Shown: positions 1-6,348, counted from the stretch's first letter. The stretch is DNA of 6,918 bases from Candidatus Zhuqueibacterota bacterium RBG_16_48_16 (GCA_001771235.1 METF01000174.1:1-6918); one strand, 5' to 3'. Notes: generated by a model from the sequence alone, not told the origin. Translations and numbers: made by a program.

Positions 1-1
1 T

Positions 2-313
2 CCCGTCATTCCCACAACGCTGTCAAAACTTGCGTTGGACAAGCTTGTTGGTTTCTTCGAAAAGAGAAAACTGCCGGTGGAAAAAATCACCGGCTTCTTT
101 TCCATGGTCGAGCGCCGAAAGATACTCCATAAAGAGCTTTTAATGGAAATTTCCTCCGCTACGACCCGCATGTTAAAGACAATCATCCCTTATTCATCCG
201 ATGTCGAAAAAATGGGCATCCATCGCGCGCCTCTTGCTTCGTTCGCCTCGTCGTCAAAAGCGGCAAAGGCTTATGAAGCGTTATGGGAAGAAATCAAAAT
301 GAGTCTGTCCTGA
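2..313 (+). CDS. ParA-like ATPase, C-terminal fragment (5' end outside window)
   Basis: The reading frame is open from the left edge to a TGA at 311-313, giving 103 residues of a protein that begins upstream; any start inside the window would be artificial. The visible part matches the C-terminal third of ParA/MinD-type ATPases: PVIPTTLSKLALDKL at the very start corresponds to the strand and helix after the nucleotide-binding core (the usual 'P T x L S x R T' segment), followed by GFFSMVERRKILHKEL, then IPYSSDVEKMG and the terminal AAKAYEALWEEI, which resembles the usual 'AAxAYxxLWxE' ending. Walker A and B motifs would lie upstream and cannot be checked. Members of this superfamily position chromosomes, plasmids or large protein complexes; which cargo applies here is unknown and no ParB is visible. 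The stop codon sits inside a hairpin repeat. Family call fairly sure, function not. Confidence 0.7.
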   Translation, partial: PVIPTTLSKLALDKLVGFFEKRKLPVEKITGFFSMVERRKILHKELLMEISSATTRMLKTIIPYSSDVEKMGIHRAPLASFASSSKAAKAYEALWEEIKMSLS

Positions 314-346
314 ACGAATATTGGGAGCCCGACTTGGACTCCCAAT
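311..346. repeat. Intergenic hairpin repeat, copy 1
   Basis: ATTGGGAG at 320-327 pairs with CTCCCAAT at 339-346; inside it, after one C/A mismatch, CC (329-330) pairs with GG (336-337) around a 5-nt loop. The 21 nt from 311 to 331 are repeated in inverted orientation after glnK (2300-2320) with one mismatch, and 336-346 matches the inverse of 2279-2289. It begins exactly at the TGA stop of the ParA-like gene and could stabilise the 3' end of that mRNA. The only T-run (356-360) is 9 nt past the stem, so a standard intrinsic terminator is doubtful. Confidence 0.7.
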
Positions 347-368
347 TGAGAGCGATTTTTCACTTTTT

Positions 369-392
369 CACGTTTCACGTTTGACGTTTCAC
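369..392. repeat. Short tandem heptamer (CACGTTT-like, 3+ units)
   Basis: Three consecutive heptamers, CACGTTT (369-375), CACGTTT (376-382) and GACGTTT (383-389), followed by CAC (390-392), lie in the gap before amtB. The unit is short and imperfect. I know of no function; it may be replication slippage or part of a lineage-specific intergenic filler sequence. The rest of the 314-580 gap is AT-rich from about 440 onward and must carry the amtB promoter, but no convincing -35/-10 or sigma-54 site could be picked. Confidence 0.5.
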
Positions 393-568
393 TGGCGCTA
401 CAGCGCATCAGGAATTCCCTTCCTCAAACTCACCGCTATCTTTTTCAGTGCTTGTCTTCATTTTCTTAATTTTAACTTGCTTTTGCCTAATTTATTTATA
501 TTTTATGTCGGTTTTTTTGCAATAATTTTTAATCTCTGGTGACAGGCTTTCAGGATAGCACACAAAAC

Positions 569-573
569 AGGGA
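569..573 (+). promoter_or_regulatory. Ribosome binding site of amtB
   Basis: AGGGA lies 7 nt before the ATG at 581. It selects that ATG over the in-frame GTG at 539, which has no such site and would put a polar stretch before the signal peptide. Confidence 0.65.
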
Positions 574-580
574 CGGTTGT

Positions 581-1912
581 ATGAAAAAAATACTTTTAAA
601 AAGCACGATCATGTTGATCGTTATCGTATTGGCCCAGGCAGGCGTTGTTTTCGCCTCCGAGGGAAATCATATCGATTCCGGTGCCACAGCGTGGATGCTC
701 ACCTCAACCGCGCTGGTTCTTTTAATGGTTCCGGGATTGGCCATGTTTTACGGCGGCTTGGTCAGGACGAAAAATGTGCTAGGCACCATGATGCACAGTT
801 TTGCCGCCATGGGCATTATGACAGTCCTGTGGGCTATCGTTGGCTACGGCATGTGCTTCGGCTCCAATGTTTTCGGCGGCTGGATCGGCTGGGATAAAAA
901 GTATCTCTTTTTAAACGGCATCGATACGGAAATCATGAGCGCGGGTATTCCGGAATATGTCTTTTCCATGTTTCAGGGGAAATTCGCCATCATCACGCCG
1001 GCGCTGATTGCCGGCGCCTTTGCCGAGCGCGTCACGTTTAAAGGATATTGCATATTCATCGCTTTATGGGGCCTTCTGGTTTACAATCCCCTTTGCCATT
1101 GGGTATGGGCCAGCGATGGCTTCCTTTTCAACATGGGCGCCAATGGCGCTATCGATTTTGCCGGCGGCACCGTGGTTCATATTTCAGCCGGCATCAGCGG
1201 TCTGGTGGCCGCGATTTACCTCGGTGCCCGAAGAGGCTATCCGGAAACCGCCATGCCGCCAAGCAATTTGGTCATGACCATGATGGGAGCCGGACTTTTA
1301 TGGGTAGGATGGTTTGGCTTCAATGCCGGCAGCAGCGTTACCAGTGGCTTGAGCACGGCACAGGCGCTCACCGCCACCCAGCTCGCCGCCGCATCCGGTG
1401 CACTGACCTGGCTGATCATTGAAGGCGTGCACCAGGGAAAAGCAACGGCGTTGGGTTTTGCCAGCGGCATTCTCGCCGGTCTTGTCGCCGTAACTCCGGC
1501 CGCCGGAGTTGTACAACCCGTCGGAGCGTTGGCCCTGGGTGTGCTCTCTTCCGTATTTTGCTACCTGATGATCACTGCGAAAAGCAAGCTTGGATATGAC
1601 GACAGCCTCGATGCCTTTGGCGTTCATGGTACCGGTGGCGTTGTCGGCGCTATCATGCTCACGTTCTTTATCCGCAAAAGCTGGATGGATCAGGCCATTG
1701 CCTCATCCGGCGATTGGGGCGTGTGGCATCAGCTCGGCGTCCAGGCCGCTGCCGTTCTTATCGCCATCGCTTATGCCGCCGTCGGGACTTTTGTCATTCT
1801 TTTAGCCGTCAACAAGCTCGTCGGGCTGAAAGCGCCGAGAGAGAAAGAGATGATGGGACTGGACAGCGCCTATCATGGCGAGCATGGTTATGGTATGGTT
1901 AACCCAAGCTAG
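581..1912 (+). CDS. amtB: Ammonium channel AmtB (Amt/Mep/Rh family)
   Basis: Conducts ammonia/ammonium across the inner membrane; a trimer of 11-helix subunits in the known family. The 443-residue product starts with a likely signal peptide (KK, hydrophobic residues about 8-24, cleavage near VFA/SEG), as in E. coli AmtB. Family landmarks are intact: FSMFQ at 128-132 (outer Phe gate region), first pore His173 in CHWVW, the Amt signature from Asp192 (DFAGGTVVHISAG), WFGFNAGS at 244-251, and the second pore His349 in FGVHGTGG. The cytoplasmic tail LKAPREKEMMGLDSAYHGEHGYG (417-439) matches the conserved tail that contacts GlnK. Start chosen at 581 for its Shine-Dalgarno site and signal peptide. 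Followed after 11 nt by a PII gene, the classic amtB-glnK pairing. Length and residues are normal, so an active channel is expected. Confidence 0.96.
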   Translation: MKKILLKSTIMLIVIVLAQAGVVFASEGNHIDSGATAWMLTSTALVLLMVPGLAMFYGGLVRTKNVLGTMMHSFAAMGIMTVLWAIVGYGMCFGSNVFGGWIGWDKKYLFLNGIDTEIMSAGIPEYVFSMFQGKFAIITPALIAGAFAERVTFKGYCIFIALWGLLVYNPLCHWVWASDGFLFNMGANGAIDFAGGTVVHISAGISGLVAAIYLGARRGYPETAMPPSNLVMTMMGAGLLWVGWFGFNAGSSVTSGLSTAQALTATQLAAASGALTWLIIEGVHQGKATALGFASGILAGLVAVTPAAGVVQPVGALALGVLSSVFCYLMITAKSKLGYDDSLDAFGVHGTGGVVGAIMLTFFIRKSWMDQAIASSGDWGVWHQLGVQAAAVLIAIAYAAVGTFVILLAVNKLVGLKAPREKEMMGLDSAYHGEHGYGMVNPS

Positions 1913-1923
1913 AGGACAAAACG

Positions 1924-2268
1924 ATGAAAATAATCACAGCCATAATACAAGAAGATCTTTTGGACCAGGTCCGCGAGGCATTGATCGAAGCGGAAATCAC
2001 CCGAATTACGGTGACACGTGTTTCCGGACACGGCCAGCAAATTGATGAAGAAATCTACCGCGGTAAAAAAGTCATTCCCAACCTGTTGCCAAAAATAAGG
2101 CTTGACATTGCGGTCAATGACGCTTTCGTGGATATTACGGTGAACACCATCATCAAAACGGCCAAGTCGCCTGGTGGCGGCAAAGTCGGCGACGGCAAGA
2201 TATTCATTACGCCGTTGGAAGAATGTATCCGCATCAGAACAGAAGAACATGGCGGACAGGCCATTTAG
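1924..2268 (+). CDS. glnK: PII nitrogen regulatory protein (GlnK type)
   Basis: A 114-residue PII protein: trimeric sensor of ATP/ADP and 2-oxoglutarate that binds the cytoplasmic face of AmtB and blocks it when nitrogen is sufficient. Its Shine-Dalgarno AGAGGA (1911-1916) overlaps the amtB stop, implying one transcript and perhaps translational coupling. Visible landmarks: Gly37 and Gln39 at the T-loop base, EEIYRG (42-47), LPKIRLDIAV with Lys57 (equivalent to E. coli Lys58), the B-loop KVGDGKIF (87-94) and the C-loop RIRTEE (103-108). Two oddities: the residue at the place of E. coli Tyr51, the uridylylation site, is Val50 (the remaining Tyr45 aligns with E. coli Tyr46); and the B-loop is preceded by SPGGG (82-86), about three residues longer than in E. 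coli GlnB. Ligand-binding residues look intact, so sensing is expected without uridylylation. GlnK is preferred over GlnB because of the amtB linkage. Confidence 0.93.
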   Translation: MKIITAIIQEDLLDQVREALIEAEITRITVTRVSGHGQQIDEEIYRGKKVIPNLLPKIRLDIAVNDAFVDITVNTIIKTAKSPGGGKVGDGKIFITPLEECIRIRTEEHGGQAI

Positions 2269-2277
2269 CCGTGTGAT

Positions 2278-2320
2278 TATTGGGAGTCCGACTCCATACC
2301 GGGCTCCCAATATTCGCTCA
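2278..2320. repeat. Intergenic hairpin repeat, copy 2 (inverted relative to copy 1)
   Basis: TATTGGGAG (2278-2286) pairs with CTCCCAATA (2304-2312), and after a T/G wobble, CC (2288-2289) pairs with GG (2301-2302). Read in reverse complement, 2300-2320 equals 311-331 except for one base. Copy 2 has a longer loop than copy 1. It starts 9 nt after the glnK stop and may protect or end the amtB-glnK transcript, but it is followed by an A-run rather than a T-run, so it is not a textbook terminator on the + strand; on the - strand the T-run would precede the stem. Confidence 0.7.
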
Positions 2321-2414
2321 AAAAAAATTCCCTCAACGCTCCTCCGTGAAACTCACCTTCTTTAATGCCGTACTACCATAAAATTCATTTCAGTAAAACA
2401 CGATTATATAGAGT

Positions 2415-2579
2415 CTGAACGAAAACCATTCAATTTGAAAATTTGCTGTCATTGCGAGGCGTTTCCTTCGACAAGCTCAGGACAAGTTTTGCCGAAGCAA
2501 TCTCTTGAAAAGTTGGAGGATTGCTTCGTCGTTCGTTCCTCACTCGCAATGACACCGCCGATAAGGAGTGTTCGTTCAG
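2415..2579. repeat. Nested palindromic intergenic element (CATTGCGAG type)
   Basis: Three nested inverted pairs are visible: CTGAACGAA (2415-2423) with TTCGTTCAG (2571-2579); TGTCATTGCGAG (2447-2458) with CTCGCAATGACA (2543-2554), 12 of 12; and CGAAGCAATC (2493-2502) with GATTGCTTCG (2519-2528), 10 of 10. The 'CATTGCGAG ... GAAGCAATC' combination is a dispersed intergenic repeat I recognise from many bacterial genomes. The left arm between the outer and inner stems is 34 nt while the right is 14 nt, the excess matching the embedded CCTTCGACAAGCTCAGGA unit. No transposase is encoded, so any spread would be non-autonomous. Confidence 0.75.
2465..2486. repeat. Short repeat unit embedded in the palindromic element
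   Basis: CCTTCGACAAGCTCAGGA followed by CAAG interrupts the left arm of the larger palindrome. This unit is recognisable as a common dispersed intergenic sequence whose translations (PSTSSGQ) litter databases as false proteins. Its absence from the right arm suggests it inserted after the palindrome formed; this is inferred from arm lengths only. Confidence 0.5.
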
Positions 2580-2630
2580 GCACTATAAAATCCAAGAGTG
2601 CCCACCTCTATGTGTCTAAGCAGTAAAATT

Positions 2631-2660
2631 TTGACTATTTCTGGCAAAATATTTTTTAAT
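2631..2660 (+). promoter_or_regulatory. Candidate housekeeping promoter for the DUF5916 gene
   Basis: TTGACT (2631-2636) and TTTAAT (2655-2660) each match five of six positions of the -35 and -10 consensus with an 18-nt spacer. Transcription would begin near 2667 and give a leader of about 210 nt that includes the 15-bp hairpin at 2686-2718. It is the best-looking site in the gap but is unproven, and AT-rich DNA yields such matches by chance. Confidence 0.35.
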
Positions 2661-2685
2661 ACCTGTGATATCCATTTGAGCTTGT

Positions 2686-2718
2686 AACTCTGACAGGGTT
2701 TGGAACCCTGTCAGAGTT
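2686..2718. repeat. Perfect 15-bp hairpin with 3-nt loop
   Basis: Positions 2686-2700 (AACTCTGACAGGGTT) are the exact reverse complement of 2704-2718, separated by TGG. Only TTTT (2717-2720) then GCTG follows, so it is a weak terminator at best. The 'CTGACAGGGTT/AACCCTGTCAG' stem resembles a dispersed repeat seen between genes in Bacteroidetes-like and Chloroflexi-like genomes (from memory, not searched). If the promoter at 2631-2660 is real, the hairpin lies in the mRNA leader of the downstream gene. Confidence 0.75.
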
Positions 2719-2867
2719 TTGCTGTGTAAATCGTCATTCAACTTTTTGGTTCTGGCTCGTCCAGGTTAGGCTCTGGTAATTTTGTTTATCTTCCCCCCTG
2801 GACTGTTCTTTCATAAAATCGTCTGCATCCGCGCCAACCCCGGCAAAATTCAGAAAAACTCACAAAC

Positions 2868-2875
2868 AAAGGAAG
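2868..2875 (+). promoter_or_regulatory. Ribosome binding site of the DUF5916 gene
   Basis: AAAGGAAG, with AGGA ending 7 nt before the ATG at 2881. It fixes the start there and not at the in-frame TTG at 2782, which would add 33 residues ahead of the signal peptide. Confidence 0.65.
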
Positions 2876-2880
2876 CGCTG

Positions 2881-5208
2881 ATGTTCTTGCTGAGAAAAAG
2901 AGAATTCGTAACGATGCTGCTTATTTTAAGCGTCGTCAAGATCGCTCCGGCATCTTTTCAACAAGCCGATTCCACCGAGAAAATTCCATTCCGCGTGCCA
3001 AAAGTTAATGCAGCGGCCAGGATCGATGGCGAGCTCGATGAGCCCTTTTGGCAGGATGCCGTCGTCATCGAGGCCGGGTATGAGGTAAACCCCGGTGAAA
3101 ATATCCCTGCTCCGGTCAAGACGGAGGGCCTTCTCGTTTATAACGACAACTATATTTATGTGGGCATCCGCGCTTACGATCCCGATCCGTCGGCCATCCG
3201 CGCGCACATTACGGACAGGGACAATATATGGAGTGATGACTGGGTGCTGATTCTCTTCGATACTTTTAACGATAACCGCCGAACATACGATTATGCCTGC
3301 AATCCTTTTGGGATTCAAGGCGATATGATCGAAAGTACCAGTGGCGGCGGTGGCTCCTGGGATGCAATCTGGGAATCGGATGGCAAAATCACTGCCGAAG
3401 GTTATGTGGTCGAAATGGCCATTCCGTTCAGCTCGCTCTCCTTTCAGCGCAGCGAAGGCGATCAAACCTGGGGGTTCGATCTGGTACGCAGCTATCCGCG
3501 CACGGTACGCCATCATATCGGCACCTTTCCGCGCGACAGGAATAACAACTGCTACATGTGCCAGGCGGAAAAACTCGTCGGTTTTGCCGGGGCAACGCCG
3601 GGTAGGAACCTGGAATTCGATCCGACGCTTTCAGCGCTCTCCACGTCAGAGCGGGAAGATGAGATCACCAGCCCGATGAAGCGAAAAGAGCGCAAGCTGG
3701 ATCCGGGCCTGACCGTTCGCTGGGGCCTGACCCCGAATATGACGCTCTCCACAACGTTGAATCCTGATTTTTCCCAGGTCGAAGCGGATGTCCAACAACT
3801 GGATATCAATAGGCGGTTTGCCATTTACTACTCTGAAAAACGGCCTTTTTTTCTCGAAGGCGCTGACTATTTTAGCACACATATATCGGCCGTTTACAGC
3901 CGCACCCTGGCCGATCCCCGCGCCGGTATAAAAATCACCGGCAAGGAAGGCGCCCATACCATCGGTTTCTTCACCGCCCAGGACGAGATCACAAATCTTC
4001 TTTTCCCCGGCGCCGAAGGCTCGAATAGTGAAACGATGGATAAAAGAAATACCAGCACTGTGTTGCGATACAAGCGGGATGTCGGCCAGTCATCCAATTT
4101 GGGACTGTTAATCACCGACCGGGAGGGGGAGAATTATCACAACCGCGTTGCCGGTGTCGATGGTATTGTCAAATTCACCCAAAAAGATCAGATTCGCTTC
4201 CAGTACCTCAGGTCCAATACGGCTTATCCCCGCACTATCGCCGCCGGGTTCGATCAGCCGTTCGCCGCGTTCGACGGCGGGGCATTGTCCGCTTTTTGCA
4301 ACCACAACACCCGCTCGTGGGAAGTCTATGGATTTTATAACGAGATCACCCCGGATTTTCGCGCCGACCTCGGTTTTATATCCCAGGCGGATTATCGATA
4401 TAGTGAAATAGGCGGTGCGTACAAATGGCAGCGCGAACCCGGCCACTGGTACAACTGGATCAGTCTCTACGCCAGCTATGATTTGCGGCGAGAATATAAC
4501 TACCGCCCGCTGCACAAAGCCTTCACGAGTCGCCTGAACTATTCCGGCCCGCTGCAGTCAAATTTTGGCGTGTATGGAGAATATGGACGGAATCAATTCC
4601 AGGGACGGGAATTTCGCGCGAACTGGCTCTCTTTCTGGTTGTGGATGAGACCGTCGGGCGCTATCGGTGCTGGTATCGAAGGAAACCTCGGAGATCAGAT
4701 CGATTATGACAATAGCCGGCAGGGCAGCGTTCTCAGACTTTATCCTGAAATCGAATACAAGATCGGCCAGCATCTGACCGTGGTACTGGCTCAGGCGTTT
4801 GAGCGGTTAGACGTCGATCCGGGCAGACTATACACGGCCAATATCAGCCGGGTGCACCTGGTTTATCAGCTCAATAAACGAACTTTTCTGCGAACGATTT
4901 TTCAATACCGGCGCTATGAACGGAATGTCAAGCTTTATAAAGATGAGGTGGAGAGCGAGAACAAGGGCTTTTTCAGCCAGGTTCTTTTTTCCTACAAGAT
5001 CAATCCCCAGACCGTTTTGTTTTTCGGCTATTCGGATAATTATTATGGCGATCAATCCATTTCCCTCACCCAGGAGAATCGGACGTTCTTTGCGAAATTA
5101 GGGTATGCATGGAGGATTTATACTGATGATTATTCCCTTATGGCTTTATCCGTTTCCAATATTATTCAAGCTCTCGGCCATGAAATAAAAAAAGAGAGGC
5201 GGACATGA
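2881..5208 (+). CDS. Exported CBM9-like / DUF5916 outer-membrane protein
   Basis: The 775-residue product has a Sec signal peptide (basic LLRKRE, hydrophobic 9-23, cleavage near APA/SFQ). Residues about 41-240 form a CBM9-like beta-sandwich opening with ARIDGELDEPFW (46-57); members of this fold bind sugars or decorate surface enzymes. From about 270 to the end it matches DUF5916, whose hallmark NPDFSQVEAD ... SEKRPFFLEGADYF is at 294-331, followed by DPRAGIKITGK and many alternating, aromatic-rich strands (e.g. NPQTVLFFGYSDNYYG) typical of an outer-membrane barrel. Proteins of this family are often labelled 'hydrolase', but I see no catalytic motif, so no activity is assigned; surface glycan binding or uptake is an inference. 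The natural family ending seems to be FFAKLGYAWRI (to residue 746); a further 29 residues follow, including a polar KKERRT end overlapping the terminator stem. It is convergent with a T9SS cargo gene. Confidence 0.85.
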   Translation: MFLLRKREFVTMLLILSVVKIAPASFQQADSTEKIPFRVPKVNAAARIDGELDEPFWQDAVVIEAGYEVNPGENIPAPVKTEGLLVYNDNYIYVGIRAYDPDPSAIRAHITDRDNIWSDDWVLILFDTFNDNRRTYDYACNPFGIQGDMIESTSGGGGSWDAIWESDGKITAEGYVVEMAIPFSSLSFQRSEGDQTWGFDLVRSYPRTVRHHIGTFPRDRNNNCYMCQAEKLVGFAGATPGRNLEFDPTLSALSTSEREDEITSPMKRKERKLDPGLTVRWGLTPNMTLSTTLNPDFSQVEADVQQLDINRRFAIYYSEKRPFFLEGADYFSTHISAVYSRTLADPRAGIKITGKEGAHTIGFFTAQDEITNLLFPGAEGSNSETMDKRNTSTVLRYKRDVGQSSNLGLLITDREGENYHNRVAGVDGIVKFTQKDQIRFQYLRSNTAYPRTIAAGFDQPFAAFDGGALSAFCNHNTRSWEVYGFYNEITPDFRADLGFISQADYRYSEIGGAYKWQREPGHWYNWISLYASYDLRREYNYRPLHKAFTSRLNYSGPLQSNFGVYGEYGRNQFQGREFRANWLSFWLWMRPSGAIGAGIEGNLGDQIDYDNSRQGSVLRLYPEIEYKIGQHLTVVLAQAFERLDVDPGRLYTANISRVHLVYQLNKRTFLRTIFQYRRYERNVKLYKDEVESENKGFFSQVLFSYKINPQTVLFFGYSDNYYGDQSISLTQENRTFFAKLGYAWRIYTDDYSLMALSVSNIIQALGHEIKKERRT

Positions 5209-5227
5209 TCATTCCGCATCTCTTTTT
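5187..5227. terminator. Bidirectional intrinsic terminator between convergent genes
   Basis: Positions 5189-5203 pair with 5213-5227 at 14 of 15 positions (only G5198/A5218 fails) around a 9-nt loop. The stem ends in a T-run on the + strand (5223-5227) and, because of the A-run at 5187-5193, also on the - strand. It serves the + gene ending at 5208, whose last codons and stop lie within it, and the - gene ending at 5246, 18 nt away. Confidence 0.85.
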
Positions 5228-5245
5228 CATTCAAAAACAGTATGG

Positions 5246-6343
5246 CTATCGAACCAATGTCATTTTCCTGGTCCGTTCGAACGGACCTGACACCATCCTG
5301 ACCAGGTAAACCCCTGAAGGGACATCGTTGCCATTCAAATCGATTCCACGCCACTGTGTGGAATACGTCCCAGGCGGCTGTTGCCTGTCGACCAACATGT
5401 CAATGAGCTGTCCTCTTAAATTGTAAACACCGATCTGGACGTGAGCATCTAAACCAACATGGTAATCGATCGTTGTGGCCGGATTGAATGGGTTGGGATA
5501 ATTCTGATGCAGGGCATAATCCCTGGCAACGGCTACGCGATCAGAGACTGATGAGGCTCCAGGTGGTATCCACAATTCCGGATTTGGATATGCCTCTCCC
5601 GTCCTGATATTTTCCGCCAGATACTGCAATTTATTGCCCTCGAGTAGAATGACGGTGCCGTGATTGCCACAATTGTTCCATACAGCATCTACCAGAACAG
5701 TCGCCCATTCAATGGATCCTTCTCGCGCCGCGTCATCGTTATCATGATTCATGTAGGCAAGTCCGAAATCCGTGCCCGCCTCGGGCACAACAGGTCCTTT
5801 GAGAGTCGTACCGATCCAATCCCATTTTAAGCGCAATTCCAAAACGTAGCCACTATCGGTTTCGGCCTTGAAGTAATCAGCACGTGTGGCCCTCTCAGTT
5901 GTCGCCCATGCTTCAGCAAAAAGATTATCTATGCCGTTCCACACATTCTCAGGCACATCGGCGCTATCCAGGGCTGTCAGCCGTGTTGCCCAGACAGTGC
6001 CATCCGCATTATACGGGTCCGGATCAATTTTAATCTCAAGACAATCGTTCTGCCAGTTTGTTGCATTATTCTGATTTACTCTTTCATCACTCACTTCTTC
6101 ATAAACATAGAAGTAAGTTTCATCCCAGGCAGACCAAAGATAGGCTGAAAGGTCCCAATCATCATCCGGAATGCCGTTGTCGTTGCCCGCTGCCGACGGT
6201 ATCCAAAGGTGACCATCATCAGGCCCGGTCAATGTCTTGTAAAAGTCGTCTTTTTGTCCGTCGATCGCGATATTGAGCTGGGCAAAGCTGGTGATGCAGA
6301 GGACGACCGTGAGTAAAGTGACAAGTAACAAAATCCGATTCAT
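5246..6343 (-). CDS. Secreted CBM9-like protein with T9SS C-terminal sorting domain
   Basis: The 365-residue product starts with a signal peptide (hydrophobic 4-20, cleavage near SFA/QLN; the Cys16 context is not a lipobox). Residues about 22-240 resemble a CBM9-like sugar-binding sandwich: IDGQKDDFY near the start, LWSAWDETYFYVYEEVSDERV (69-89), NDCLEIKIDPD (99-109), YVLELRLKW (166-174) and DFGLAYMNHDND (192-203), the usual order for this fold. A linker follows (about 241-275), then a classic type IX secretion sorting domain: LHQNYPNPFNPATTIDY (278-294), VYNLRGQLIDMLVD, and the terminal PSGVYLVRM ... RKMTLVR. The protein should cross the inner membrane by Sec and the outer membrane by T9SS, then be released or anchored. 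No catalytic residues recognised; binding of extracellular glycans is inferred. The start has a perfect Shine-Dalgarno. Acidic Asp-rich patches (60-64, 107-110, 201-204) might bind calcium. Confidence 0.88.
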   Translation of the reverse strand: MNRILLLVTLLTVVLCITSFAQLNIAIDGQKDDFYKTLTGPDDGHLWIPSAAGNDNGIPDDDWDLSAYLWSAWDETYFYVYEEVSDERVNQNNATNWQNDCLEIKIDPDPYNADGTVWATRLTALDSADVPENVWNGIDNLFAEAWATTERATRADYFKAETDSGYVLELRLKWDWIGTTLKGPVVPEAGTDFGLAYMNHDNDDAAREGSIEWATVLVDAVWNNCGNHGTVILLEGNKLQYLAENIRTGEAYPNPELWIPPGASSVSDRVAVARDYALHQNYPNPFNPATTIDYHVGLDAHVQIGVYNLRGQLIDMLVDRQQPPGTYSTQWRGIDLNGNDVPSGVYLVRMVSGPFERTRKMTLVR

Positions 6344-6348
6344 ACCAG

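Larger units (their letters stand above)
2269..2880. other. 612-nt repeat-rich intergenic region
   Basis: No credible gene lies between glnK and the DUF5916 gene. In order the region holds hairpin copy 2 (2278-2320), an unremarkable stretch, a nested palindromic element (2415-2579), a promoter-like site (2631-2660), a perfect 15-bp hairpin (2686-2718), a small CTGG/CCAG dyad (2752-2755 with 2761-2764), and the Shine-Dalgarno of the next gene. An open frame at 2435-2626 is a translation of the palindromic element and is not considered a gene. Confidence 0.75.

Noticed and set aside
393..520. Sigma-54 promoter for amtB (TGGC at 393-396 with later GC; GG 510-511 with GC 519-520)
   Set aside because: The GG-to-GC spacing is 9 or 7 nt instead of the required 10, so no valid -24/-12 site is present in the gap.
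321..542. Open + frame of 73 codons between the ParA-like gene and amtB
   Set aside because: It starts inside hairpin copy 1, runs through the heptamer repeat and AT-rich DNA, has no Shine-Dalgarno and a phenylalanine-rich composition expected from T-rich noncoding sequence.
539..580. GTG at 539 as the amtB start
   Set aside because: It would add 14 polar residues before the signal peptide and lacks a ribosome binding site, whereas the ATG at 581 has AGGGA 7 nt upstream.
2278..2320. Hairpin copy 2 as a standard intrinsic terminator of amtB-glnK
   Set aside because: The stem is followed by an A-run and no T-run on the + strand; on the - strand the T-run is on the wrong side.
311..2320. A composite transposon made of the two inverted hairpins
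   Set aside because: No transposase, no target-site duplication and a normal housekeeping operon inside; kept only as an alternative in the findings.
2435..2626. Open + frame of 63 codons after glnK
   Set aside because: Its product (CHCEAFPSTSSGQVLPKQ and so on) is the translation of the CATTGCGAG palindrome and its embedded repeat, a familiar type of false protein.
2782..2880. TTG at 2782 as the start of the DUF5916 gene
   Set aside because: The added 33 residues precede a good signal peptide, and the ATG at 2881 has AAAGGAAG at correct spacing.
5286..5300. Possible repeats or binding sites inside the T9SS sorting-domain coding region
   Set aside because: The sequence is fully explained as coding for the conserved sorting domain.
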